From assembly GCA_037951165.1 (NCBI GenBank), contig JBBDHG010000028.1, forward strand, positions 8,440,001 through 8,504,000: a stretch of 64,000 bases of DNA. The letters are read 5' to 3'. Below the pieces are notes generated by a model. That model was not told the DNA's origin. It made no database searches and saw only the letters and a program-made list of their open reading frames with translations. A program made the position numbers and the translations under genes. Source of the stretch: Lophius americanus. Lineage: Eukaryota > Chordata > Actinopteri > Lophiiformes > Lophiidae. This document shows, piece by piece, positions 38,901-50,900 of this stretch (its first letter is position 1; the number at the start of each line of letters is the position of its first letter).

Positions 38901-41900
38901 CAGTTTCTACTTTGAATGATGACATCATGTGCCCTGAGAGCTGGAATGCACTGATTATGCAAAACATTTATTTTTAAACTAGATAATCCATCTGAAGGTT
39001 GGAAATGTGGGCGAGGTAGTTGTTGAATTCTTTTCCCACATGATCATAAAATCTAAATACTTGAAGAAAAATAAGTACAGAAAAGAAATAGTCACACAAA
39101 ACAAATTATTAGCAAAACAAATAAGTGTAATATAAAGATATAAAAAATATTATTATTAATAATGGTATGATTATTGATATAATATTTTATAGCTATTACA
39201 ATAATAATAATTACAATAATAATTATACTTCAATTGGCTTAGTGTCAATTTAATGATAATTGAAAATGTTTATCTGTGTGTAATCAAAGATTGTAAAATT
39301 TCATAGCTGTTGAAATTACATGGAGTCTATTTACTCTTGTTTAAAAACAGTAAACAAAAATAATGCATATGATATAAAATGTAAGGTGAAGCTGTGTGTA
39401 ACACAACAAAATACATCACTCAGAAAGAGGCACTTCCAGCCTTCTTTAGTCGGGGGAGGGGGATCAGTTTGAAGTTGGTTCTGCGATCCATTTACATCAG
39501 TAAGACATACTCTGTACTTTGTTGAACAATATTTTGGTTTATCGAATGTCGAGAAGTATCTCATAATCAGATTACTCAAAATTGACTTAAAACATAAATA
39601 TATTAGCAAGTCAATGCTAGATGTGGCATCGAGTGACTGAATCCCATCCCCTCCAGTGAGTGAACATGTCTGTGATTGGATTGAGTGGATTTAGGCTACT
39701 TCCCCTGACTGAAAATCTCCCTTTTTTTTCTTCATCTTAAAGCATACTTTTTTACCGCTAGATTTGACTAAATTATTTATATTTTGAAGATTTCTATCTG
39801 AATTTGATTTCAACCGATGCCAAATCTCCTTTGAAGATTTTGACACTATTTCTATTCATTTTCAGGGAGGACCAGGAGAAAAGGGAGCAAAGGTAAGTGA
39901 CAAATCTTCTCATGTCGCGGCTTTTTTTTTTGGTGCTTTTGGTGCGTTCACTGTTGTAGTAATGTAGAAATACATGGTTCACAAAGTGATCACATTGGCA
40001 TTTTCAACATTGAATAAAAACATATGACAAAAAGGGCATATATTGTGCGATGGAACTTCCCACCTTCCAAAATGGTCCTGTGTGTTGGGTTAGGTTCGGA
40101 GGTCCTGGTTGATAATGGTTGATTGTCTTCTTGTTAAACTGCTTCTAGCTACTTCTGGAAGTAGAATCATCACCAGAACATCACATGCTGCCTTTCTCCA
40201 GGGGGTGCTCAAGGGGAGCTTTGATGGGATTTAAAACAACATCTTTTTTATATGTTTTAATGTTTAAGAAATTATTTCACGATAATAAGATCGATTAAAA
40301 ATGTAAATGGAACTCTTATAAACCAACATTTATATTCATTATTCCTATTTGAACTGCTGTAAACCGCAAACAACAAATCCACTCAATGTGAGCGGGAAAT
40401 TTGTAAAGACAAAAATCAATGGAAATTCCATGTTGAATTGTAGAAGCAAAATACCTGAAAACCCAGAGAAAAAAGTCAACCAGACAACATATCCAACAAA
40501 ATTCAACTAATTACTAATATCACAAGTACAGCGCTATTGATTCTTTTTGCATGATGGTATATGACAAACGTACATATATGTACAATTTAAAAGCTATCAA
40601 ACTGCATTGAAGTTGCCATTGAATAGAGTTACTGACAGAATTTTTTCCCATTTTTAATCCTGTTTTGAGCTTTCTCTTTTTGATTTATTAATCTGTTATT
40701 CTAACTGTATTGTTGCTAGCTGTCAAACCATGAATGTCTATTGATTTTATTTGTCATTTTACATCCAAACTTCCTGCTCACAGTAGTGGCAGTTCACAGA
40801 AGTGAACATTTGTATTTAAATAGGACTACTGAATATAATATTTAGTGTATTGGGCCTATGACTTTATTTTTATTTAGCTCATAACTTTAGGAATTATGCA
40901 TGACTGATTAGAAAAGAAAAGAAAAAAGAAAATAATAATAAGCAAACCAAAAAAAAACCTCACAAATCTCCTGTAGCTGCCTGATGCATTGCTAGGGGTA
41001 CATGAACACACATTTGACAAACATTGGTTCTCTGTCGGCACTCCGGCTTCCCCACTAAGTCCAAAAACATGCAATACAGGTGAACTGGTGACGCTGAATT
41101 GCCGGTAAGATTGAATGTGAGTGATTATCTGTCTCTGTATCAGCCCTGTAATGAACTGGCGACTCGTACTGTTGTGTACTCTGCCTCTCGCTCAATGTCA
41201 GCTGGGATAGGCTTCAGCCCCTGTGACCCTGAACATGATAAGTGGATAATGAAAAAATGAATAGTCTAAATTTGTAACCGTGAATAAAACTTCAGGATAG
41301 AAACAATTTTGAATTCAAAAGAAAAATCTATGATGTTCTTCTTCTATACATTAAAAACATTTTTCTGTTTTTACTTTCCTTTTTATTTTTTTTATTTTTT
41401 TTAGTAAAGTCAAGATTTAAATCAAACAACTGACATTATTCACAATATTCTAACTTAAATAAAGCATATCATAAACTGCAGCTTTATCAATATAGTATAA
41501 CTATGTCTAAGTGTAATCGGAAATAAATTTAAAAAATGACGTGGTCCTAGTCTTCTTCCCTACATTAGACATGGAAATACGGAGGCCCAAAAATCAAATG
41601 TGGTTTATTGGACTTATAGTATAGTTTATAAAAAATCCAATCCAATCTACCTCCATCTCTCTTGAATTTTCTACCTCCGCTAACAGTGATGCGTCTGTTT
41701 CTCAAGGGTACTGCTGGCTTTGGCTATTCGGGAACCAAGGGAGAGCCTGGAGCTGCCGGGCCCCCTGGTCCTCCTGGACCTCCAGCGTCAGCAGGTGAGA
41801 TGGGAGCATGCAAAGACAGCTCAGCTGCTTGTCCTCTTGGACCACCAGGACCAGCTGGACCACCAGGTTCCCCAGGTCCCCAGGGACAAACAGGAGCTGA

Positions 41901-44900
41901 TGGAGAGCCAGTTAGTAGATTTCTTTAAACACATGGCATTTCAAAATTTCAAGTATTATGAAATAATTGGGATAAGAGTGGTCAGCTTGGTTTAATCTAA
42001 ACAGTAAAAAATCCTAAATTTGTCTCAGAAGACTTCTGTTTCTTTATTCCAATCTCATAGGGTGATACTGGGGAGAACGGAACTAATGTAAGATATTTTT
42101 TTTCTCCGGAACAAAATTAAAAACATGAATAAACATTTATTTTATAAACTTTTTCAAGTTGTCTGACTGTGATGATTTGTTTAATGTAGATAGTTACTCC
42201 TTCATTGTTTCTAAACGCAGGGCCTTGAAGGACCTCCTGGCTTCCCAGGAACCCCTGGTGACCCTGGATTTAAAGGAGAGAAGGTCAGATGCTCAGTTAT
42301 ATTAAATAATAACAGAAAATATGTTGGTAGTATACAAATAAAGAGTAAAAACTTGATGAGTCTTGTGCATACAGGGAGACCATGGAGAAGGTCCACCAGG
42401 CCCCAGGGGACCCCCGGGACCTCCAGGACCTCCTGGACCAGGAATCAGATCTGTTAGTTAATCTAGACCTCAGTCACATGTTGTCATGAATTTAACTAAT
42501 CAAAATGAGACTGCCAGCCTTTCTGAACCGTTTCTTGAATAACAACTATTTCATTATGGTTTAGACTTTTTTGGACATGGAGGGCTCAGGAATCCAAGAT
42601 ATGGAATCTATTCGGGTGAGAAAATATTTAAATTATTCTAAGTACTACACTAAAAGCAAACCACGTAGTAGAGGAAACCTGCACCTGAAAATCTGTAAAT
42701 CATGGATTACCATGAACTAGCAACACGCAAAAGGAATCTATCATTTCTGTTGTAGGGACTTCCTGGAGCACCAGGTCCCCCTGGCCCTCCTGGTCTCCCA
42801 GGACCAGTTACAGTAGGCACAGCATCGAGTTCTGGGGCATTTGGACCTCCAGGAAAAGACGGCCCACCTGGTCAACCTGTAGGTGTCAATGTGTTTGTCT
42901 CTCGGTATTACTAATGCTAAATCATCATAATGATAGTGATCTTATTATTAAAAGAAAACAACAACCTTGTCTGAAGTGAATCTTTTAACCTTTAGGGTTT
43001 GCCAGGTTTACCGGGCACTGATGGCAAACCGGGGACTTCTGGTACCAAGGGAGAAAAGGTAACTAACATTTGAAAATTATTACTTTTCCTATGAAGACCA
43101 ACAAAATCAACATTTGTATGAACTACAACTCTTTTCAATATTAGCCACAGTAAAGGATATACATATAAAGTCTTGAAAATGAATTGAATGTCTTGAATTG
43201 AAATTTTAAATTAATTGTATCTGAAAATTGCATATTATTTGGTGTTTGTTGACAATTTTGATGCTTCTAATTTTCTTTATGGCTATTCTTATTTTCAGCT
43301 TTTCAAAGCCCTCTGGAAAATATTCTCCCATTATGCAAATTCTTTTTTATAATATTAAAAGGAATTAATTAAAAATCTGTTCAAACATTGCCACAGATCA
43401 TTAGCCCCCTCAATCATTGTCAACATGTGCCTCTCATACTCCTTTTTCCAATGTCACAATATCATCAGATGACTTGTCAGCATATGACAACATAAACACT
43501 TTACTTCCCACATCCATGTTGGTCATATACTAGTTGCCAACAAAGCTAGCTGTTGTTTAGTGTCATCTATAATTTTAGTTAGATCAATGTTACTCTGTCT
43601 AATTTCATGACCCTTGAGGACTTGAAAAAACAGGATCAAAATCTAATGTCTCGTGAGAATGAGTGCTAACATTAGTAATGCAGGTTAACTAGCTCTCACA
43701 CCCGTAATGGCAGAATATCTGGCTCACTCTACATTCTTGCTTCACCAAACCACACATAAATTAGGAAAAGTAATTTTACATTTAATATCTTGATTTGTCT
43801 TCACAAAATATTACTTTTGTAAGTTTTTAATGGAAAGATGTTAAGGTGACTCTAAGGGTTTTTTATTAACTCTATAGCAAAAATAAGTAAGTAAGTAAGA
43901 AGGAGGAGATATCATAGTAATATAATATCATAGATATCATATAATAAGTAAGAAGGAGGAGATATCACAACTTCAGGTGGCTCTGGTTATCCCCTGGCTC
44001 CATAATTATTCAATTTCTGTCGACTCCATCCAAAAAGAAATGTTTTAGTCTTAATGGTGATAATCATGTTTTGTATGTTTGTCTTTTTCTTTTCTCCACA
44101 CCAGGGGGATTCAGGCGAGCTGGGTTATCAAGGACCAACTGGACCAAAGGTACGTTATTAGGACCTTCTTTCTCCAGTTTTACCCTATAATAACTGCAGC
44201 TCTTCAATAAAAAAATAAAACAAAATGTTATTAGTCATAACTCTGGGATGAAGATGTAGGCATTAAAGTAAAGGCTGGTGGCATACTTGTGGGATATTGT
44301 GGTAACTATGTGATACCTAGAATGGCAAATCAACTTTCATCCAACTTCACTAAAATCCTTACACTAAAAACTTTCATCCCTTTCATTCCTCCATCCAGAC
44401 GGCCACATTTCTTTTCTTCCAAATCTGCTGCCTCACTCTCTATCCTCCTACTTTCCTAAGCCTTCCCATCTGCAGGTAATAGGGCTCCAGCATGTCAGGA
44501 ATCAGGGGGGATTGGTGTCTTCAAATGTTTGTCAAATATTCTCAGCAGCAAATGTGAATTTAATCTGGGTGCTGGCCTTGGCTTGCATTAACATTTTGTG
44601 ATGTCCAGATTTGATCCCAGAACAATTTTTATGGCGTAAGTAGATTTTTGAAGAATGCATGAGATGCTTTTATTTAAGTAATTCATATTTTTTATTGTAA
44701 TTCTATCCTACAGGGTGATCGAGGAGACCCTGGTTTACCAGGAACTTCAGGAGAGCTTGGACTGGCTGGACTACCAGGACCCATAGGACCTGCTGGAATA
44801 CCCGGACCTCCTGGGCCTCCTGGACCAAGTTATCGAGTTGGATTTGTAAGTCCCCCATGAGTTTTGGTAGAGTTGCTAAAATATCTATTGAAAGAAAAAC

Positions 44901-47900
44901 AAAATGTAATGTTGCTTGTCATTAATTTTTTGTTTTGCATTTAAAGGATGACATGGAGGGCTCAGGTGTAGGTCGTCCTGGTTTGAGAGGATCGGAAGGA
45001 AAACAGGTTTGTAGGAGGTCCTGAAGAAGATAATATACAGTAATTCCTATTTCCCACATTATGAAGAAAACTTTAGGTTTAAGGAGTTGCCCCTTCTTGT
45101 GCTGAACTTATTTCAATGCCAATCAGTAGGAGGAGCATGAATCAGTGGAGACAATCTGAATCAGTGGGATCAACCCTATGGGGTGAATGAGATTCAGTGG
45201 GAGGAGTCTGAATCAGTGAAAGGAGCCTGAATTAGTGGGAGAAGTCAGAATGAGTGGGAGGAGTCTTAGCTTTCCCTGCACTTGGACACTCCAGTTAGTT
45301 CCTTATGTCCAGTCTTTTTCTATGACTTCATTTAAGTTGCATTGATTGAAGAAAACCCTGCTTTGCAGAGATATTCTTAAACCGTCCCCGTAAAACCGTA
45401 TTCTCAACCCAAATTATATTATTTTATCCTCTTGCCACATTTAACATGGACGACTTGCCCCGTAACGGATTGACTTCATTGTGCTCCATGGGTCATCTAC
45501 GGTTGGGAAATAATGCTAAAATTCTTGAAAAGCCAGGTGACAGTGCACATTTTTGCAGCAAGAGCAATCAAACAATCAGTTTTTGCATGAAATGAGGAAG
45601 TCAGACTTGAGCTTTCAAATAACCAGCACTATTTTTTTTCTTTTAGGGTCCTCCTGGTTTGCCTGGACTTCCGGTGAGTAGTCTGTCATCTGCTGATTCT
45701 GCTTTTCAGCCAAATTATTAAAACAAAATTGATCAAAAATAAAGTTGCCAGTATTTGAAATTAGTGGAATTGATCCACCTTGAGCTAAAGCATTTAGTTT
45801 AGGTGTGCATTTATACTGTTTATTTTCTTAATCATAAGAAGAACAACCATCAAAAACATCAGTACAAGCATTTTTATAATTAAAAATATACAAAGAAGAA
45901 TGTATGGAAATAAAAAGGTCAGAAAGACATTCACAGCAACTTATCCCCGAGTTAGCAAATCACAATCCTCCCCATCTGATATTTCAGTGGTCTTTTTTTG
46001 GTCAGTGTTTCGTTTCAGTTTTTAACATTCCACATCATGGGCAGTAATGTAGTAAGTTTATTTTTGTGTATCTTAATGAATTTCTTTCTTTCACTGGTGT
46101 AACTTGAATATGTTCCATTGCAGGGTAAACCTGGTTTCCCTGGTATCCCAGGTCCGAAAGGCAATGAGGGTTCTGTAGGAAGAGACGGTCAGCCAGGATT
46201 AGATGGCTTCCCTGGACCTCAGGTAAAAAGAGGACTTGTGCATCTCAATATAAAGTCATATTGGGAAGTGTTTAACGGGCAGGTCACCCCTAAAATCAAA
46301 TACATACTAATTTCCTCTGAACCAGTGTTTCTCATCTGGTCTGGCTTCGGGGCCCACCATCACCCCTCTATGACAAGCCGTGACCCAGGTCGAGCAAAGT
46401 TTTCAACTTATTTAATGAAAAGATGGTGCAGATTGAACCTGAGATAATACAGAATATCAAGGTATGCCAACACAAAAGAACAAGTTTAATGATAAACCAA
46501 AATGACCAGCAGGTGAGGAAACACTGAGGTTTTCATCCTTCTTTGTCCTCAATGTATGAAAATCCATATCTCATGGAGTTGATGTCGTACTCGCGTTTCA
46601 ATCAGCATAAGAAGACAAGCTTTGCGGGTCTTCTTCTTTGCTGTGAAATGGCAGGTGTCAATTAGCATAACAGGGCATTATCGCCACCCACTGTTAAGGG
46701 GTGTGAATATTCCGCTGCATAAAAAATCCCCTTCAAAATAAAAGCACAGCATTTTATTTTCTTAAATTTTTTTTGGCCCAGTCAAAGGCCTGCGACCCAC
46801 TGAAAAGGGTTTGTGACCCAGTTGAGAATCACTGCTCTGAACTATAACACAATGTATTTATCTAGAGCATATTGCGTGAATTAAATGTGACTTAATGTTT
46901 GTAGAAATTTCAGCGGCTGTGTCTTCACAGAAACTATGGCCCACATGGTTATTGAAGATAGTACACAGATTAAAATGCCTACATTGCCTCTATGTTGACA
47001 TGTTGCCCTCAAACATTGCATGTTGCAAACATTTTATTAAAGAGACCTGGAATCGAAAGGATAACTTTTTTTTGTGTGTAATCAAACAATCATCATTTCT
47101 GCAATTTCTGAGAGAGTACAGTTAAACTTTCCAAATATGCAGCGTTGGCACCGTGTGCACTACAAATTACGTACGAATGAGTTCCTCTGTGATCAATTGT
47201 TGTATCAGACTGCGTGGCCGATTGGCTAAGGCGTCTGACTTTGGATCAGAAGGTTGAGTGTTGGAATCCCTTTGTGGTAGTTTTTTAAGCGGTCGGTCTC
47301 ATCACGATTGGGCAATGGGGAGCTCCCAATAAGAACATCTGTGGTTCAATCCCTGCAGTGTACAGGTCATTGGGTCCTTTAGCAAGACCCTGAACCACCC
47401 CAATCTTCTCTTGGGGTACTGTAGAGGGGCTATCTACTGCTACTCAGGGATGGGTTTAATGCAGAGAACTCATTTCACTGTGTTGCACAACAATATGCAT
47501 TTATGTTATGACTGTATGTTATAAATAAAGGTAAAATTATTATTATTGCAATTCACACAAACACGAATAACAAGCTGAGAACACCATGGGAGACGATTAG
47601 GGCCACATAAGTGAACATTGCAACTATGTGAACATTTTTGGTGGAATTCCGACTTTATTCTCAGGATTCTGACTTTATTCTCAGAATATGGATACATGAT
47701 TATTTTTTGGGAATTCTGACTTTTAAAGTCAGAATTTCAGAATTCAGAATTCACATAGCGGTATGTAACCCTAATCGTCTTCAATACTACACAGTATGCA
47801 GGTAGGAGGTAAAGTTATTTTTTGATTTGCATAAGTGATTTTTTTCATATGTTGGCTTCCTACCAATGGGGAATCCTTTCAGTACAGAGCCGATGCAGTA

Positions 47901-50900
47901 GACTTCCATTCAGAGTAATAACCAGAAAGCTTGGGTGGTAATAATAACGTGTCAATTTAGATGAATTAATTCTACAAAAATGAACACTGATTAATCTGGC
48001 TTTTTGACCTTGTGTATCATTGAACAGCGTTTTTTGTGCACGTATGTTGATATTTGAACACAGAAATGTATTTATTGAGCACAGAATACATTTTTGTTTG
48101 CTCAGGTTAAGTTATTTCTTGCTCAAGAATATTTTCTCTTCGGAATAGAATAAGTTTTCCTGCAAAATATAATTTGTCTTTGGACAGATAGCCCCACCGC
48201 TGCTCAAGAATGAAACTCAAAAATAATCTAGTTATCAAAAAAACTTGAATTTCATATGTGAAACAGTGAAATAAAAGAACTTATGGCATATAAGAAATGT
48301 AGATTATAAGGTTTATAATGACTATCTATTCATTACTCTTCTCAAAGACCGAAATCCATTTCAATCCAAACCTGTTTAAGGCTTTTCATTGCAAATATTG
48401 ATACGTGCAATTATGTAATTACAAAGCATGTAATTAATAAGAATAATTTTCCTAATCGCCTGATAAAAATAATAATATTACTATAGTCGATTGCATCTCT
48501 TCCGGTTTTACTGGGTAACTCTGTTTAAGTGTCATTTTCTTTGGTTTTGAAGGGAACAAAGGGTGCAGGAGGTGACAGAGGAGAAAGGGTGAGTATCTCC
48601 TCATTTATTGACTCGTAAAGACGCTGATCCAGTGAAAAGCTCTTCACCTCTCTTACGTTTGCTTACTGAGTTGTTTTTCTTTTTTTGCTGCATGTATGTT
48701 TTATGGTTTTAGGGAGAGCCAGGTCGAGATGGAATTGGACTCCCAGGTCCACCGGGCCAAGCTGGACAACCAGGACAAATTATCTACCGCACATTAGGCA
48801 GCGTGAGTTATAAAAAGTACATTGATGATAATGATGAAGGATGTTACAGTGTCTCTGCCAGTCGATCAGTCGATTTCTTAACTCTTAAACTAAAAATAGT
48901 GTCATCAGAATTAATCTGCCTCCTAACCTCATTCTCATTGTGTCACAGCATTTGGAGGGCATCACTGGAGGTACCGGAACGGAGGTTTGTGTTCATACTC
49001 TCTTGTATAACTAATAGGAAAAAAACTCTGCTACAACAACAACTTTAGATGCTTTCACTCCTAATCCATTTGGTCTGGATTCTGAGTGTTTAGTCGGATA
49101 CGAAATCTACTCTGAGCCATGGTCCGATCCCAAATTGATTTGACTAGAAAAGAAAAAAGGTGAAACTAATGAGCTTAAGTTGTATTAGCAACAAAGAACC
49201 TTAATAGGATGTTGACCCAGAAAAATTTGCAATAGTTTTTGTTTTTGTTTTTTTTATTAAGAAGATTGCAAAGATGTTTACACTGTAGGAGAAATCTGAT
49301 CCTGATCAGATTTTTTGCTCATATGGGACTTTTTCATGCCATTGTGAACAGCACAAACCAAATAGAATCGGATCTATGCCAATTCTGATTTGGACCACTT
49401 CCATATTTGGGAAATCCAAAATGTCGTCACAGAGCTGCATCGGCGGGGGTCACTTTTTACACAAAAATATCAATATCAACACTTTTACTACAAACGACAG
49501 CATTCCATCTTACTTTAGTGGCTTCCATTTCGCTTGCTTATTAACATCATGCTGCATGTGACGCGTTCATTATTGTTCTATTGCCAATGCGGGTCAGTTT
49601 CGGGCCATTTACTGTTCATACTGGAATACGATATAGGAAACATTTCACTAAGTAATGTCACTAACTACGCAAAAACATCAGATCTCAGAAAAAATCTGAA
49701 TTGAGCATTAAGACTGGCAGTGTGAAGGTAGCCATGAATTCACTTATTTTGCATACTTTTTGTACAGTTGGAGGAAGCTGGAGTGCCGCTTATTGGATGG
49801 TGGATTTGAACCCAGAAGCTTCTTGCTGTGACTCAACTGAATTTTCCAATGCGGTTGATTGTCGACAAAAACGAAGTTAAACGCTTGCCATGCACCATAG
49901 GCATTGAAATGGAAAAACTGAAATGGAAAACCCAGACATATATTTGTGAATGACCAAACACAGCTTTTGTCAGAGTACGCAGATGCTGCACCCATCAAGA
50001 TTTACAATGCAAGTCTTTTGAGCAGCTTTCCACAACTCATTTAAACGTGATTGCTATCTTGTAATTATAATTATATAGTGAGCTATCGGATGAGACATGT
50101 CAAGATTTTTACCTCACCTTTAAAGGTACTATTAACATATCTGTCTCCGCGAAGAGGTGATGATGGAACCTTTGCTCTGAAGATACATCAGCAATGAAGG
50201 GCGTGACTTTGGCAAACTTTATGAGAACATTGGATTACCGTTATTATAGTTGACGTTTACTCAAATGAAGCCGCAAACATGATATCATCTGTTTCCATCA
50301 TACACCATCACAAGTAGTTGGTGTAAAAGCAGTAGAACCTACATCTATGAATGAGCTCAGACTGATGCGAGTGAATCACAAATGGATTTGTTGTTATACT
50401 TTTATTTTTAAAGCCAGTAATATCGTTGAGCCAAACCAATGTATGTATGTACAATTATGTTTTCTGAACAGGGAGGACCTGGATTACCTGGCCAAGCTGG
50501 ATTTCCTGTAAGTCTTAAATAATGAATGTACTTTGCTCTTTTCAGCACAATAAATGTAAAGTGTCTTTACTTTTACATAATTGAAGAGATTGACTCTCAG
50601 ATTTTGACTAAATGAATGATAATCAAAAATGCAGGCCTGCAGTAATTGGGTTCACTGGAACATTCATTCTTTATAAAAAAATCCATATTATCTGCAATTT
50701 TTCTTATGTCAGAGCTGTTTTAACTGGTTCTATGTGGATCGTTTCAGTTTGAAACCAGAGCACCAATTAGGATTTAATATTTGACCAAAACATGGGGAGC
50801 CGTTTTTGGGGGGTTAATAACCAAAAATCACATGTGACTGAAATAACATCCAGAGTATTTCAGGTGTTAAATACTTATATAATTGAAGAGTTCCTTTTCC

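Larger units (their letters stand above)
38886..41706 (+). other. col18a1 introns 6 and 7 (around the 27-nt exon 39866-39892)
   Basis: AT-rich. Intron 7 carries a common teleost interspersed repeat near 41040-41262. Otherwise nothing seen. Confidence 0.65.
43059..44713 (+). other. col18a1 introns 14 and 15
   Basis: The only structure seen is a short direct duplication (43893-43971). No other feature. Confidence 0.65.
45007..46123 (+). other. col18a1 introns 17 and 18
   Basis: Intron 17 has a degenerate minisatellite (45119-45272). Intron 18 shows nothing. Confidence 0.65.
46223..48552 (+). other. col18a1 intron 19
   Basis: Holds a complete non-autonomous hAT element with target duplication, a tRNA-Arg-derived SINE and an ATTCTGACTTT simple-sequence patch. 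Nothing recognisable from 47770 to 48550. Confidence 0.75.

Noticed and set aside
47211..47282. Functional tRNA-Arg gene
   Set aside because: Acceptor stem mispairs, anticodon changed, and it is fused to a SINE body.
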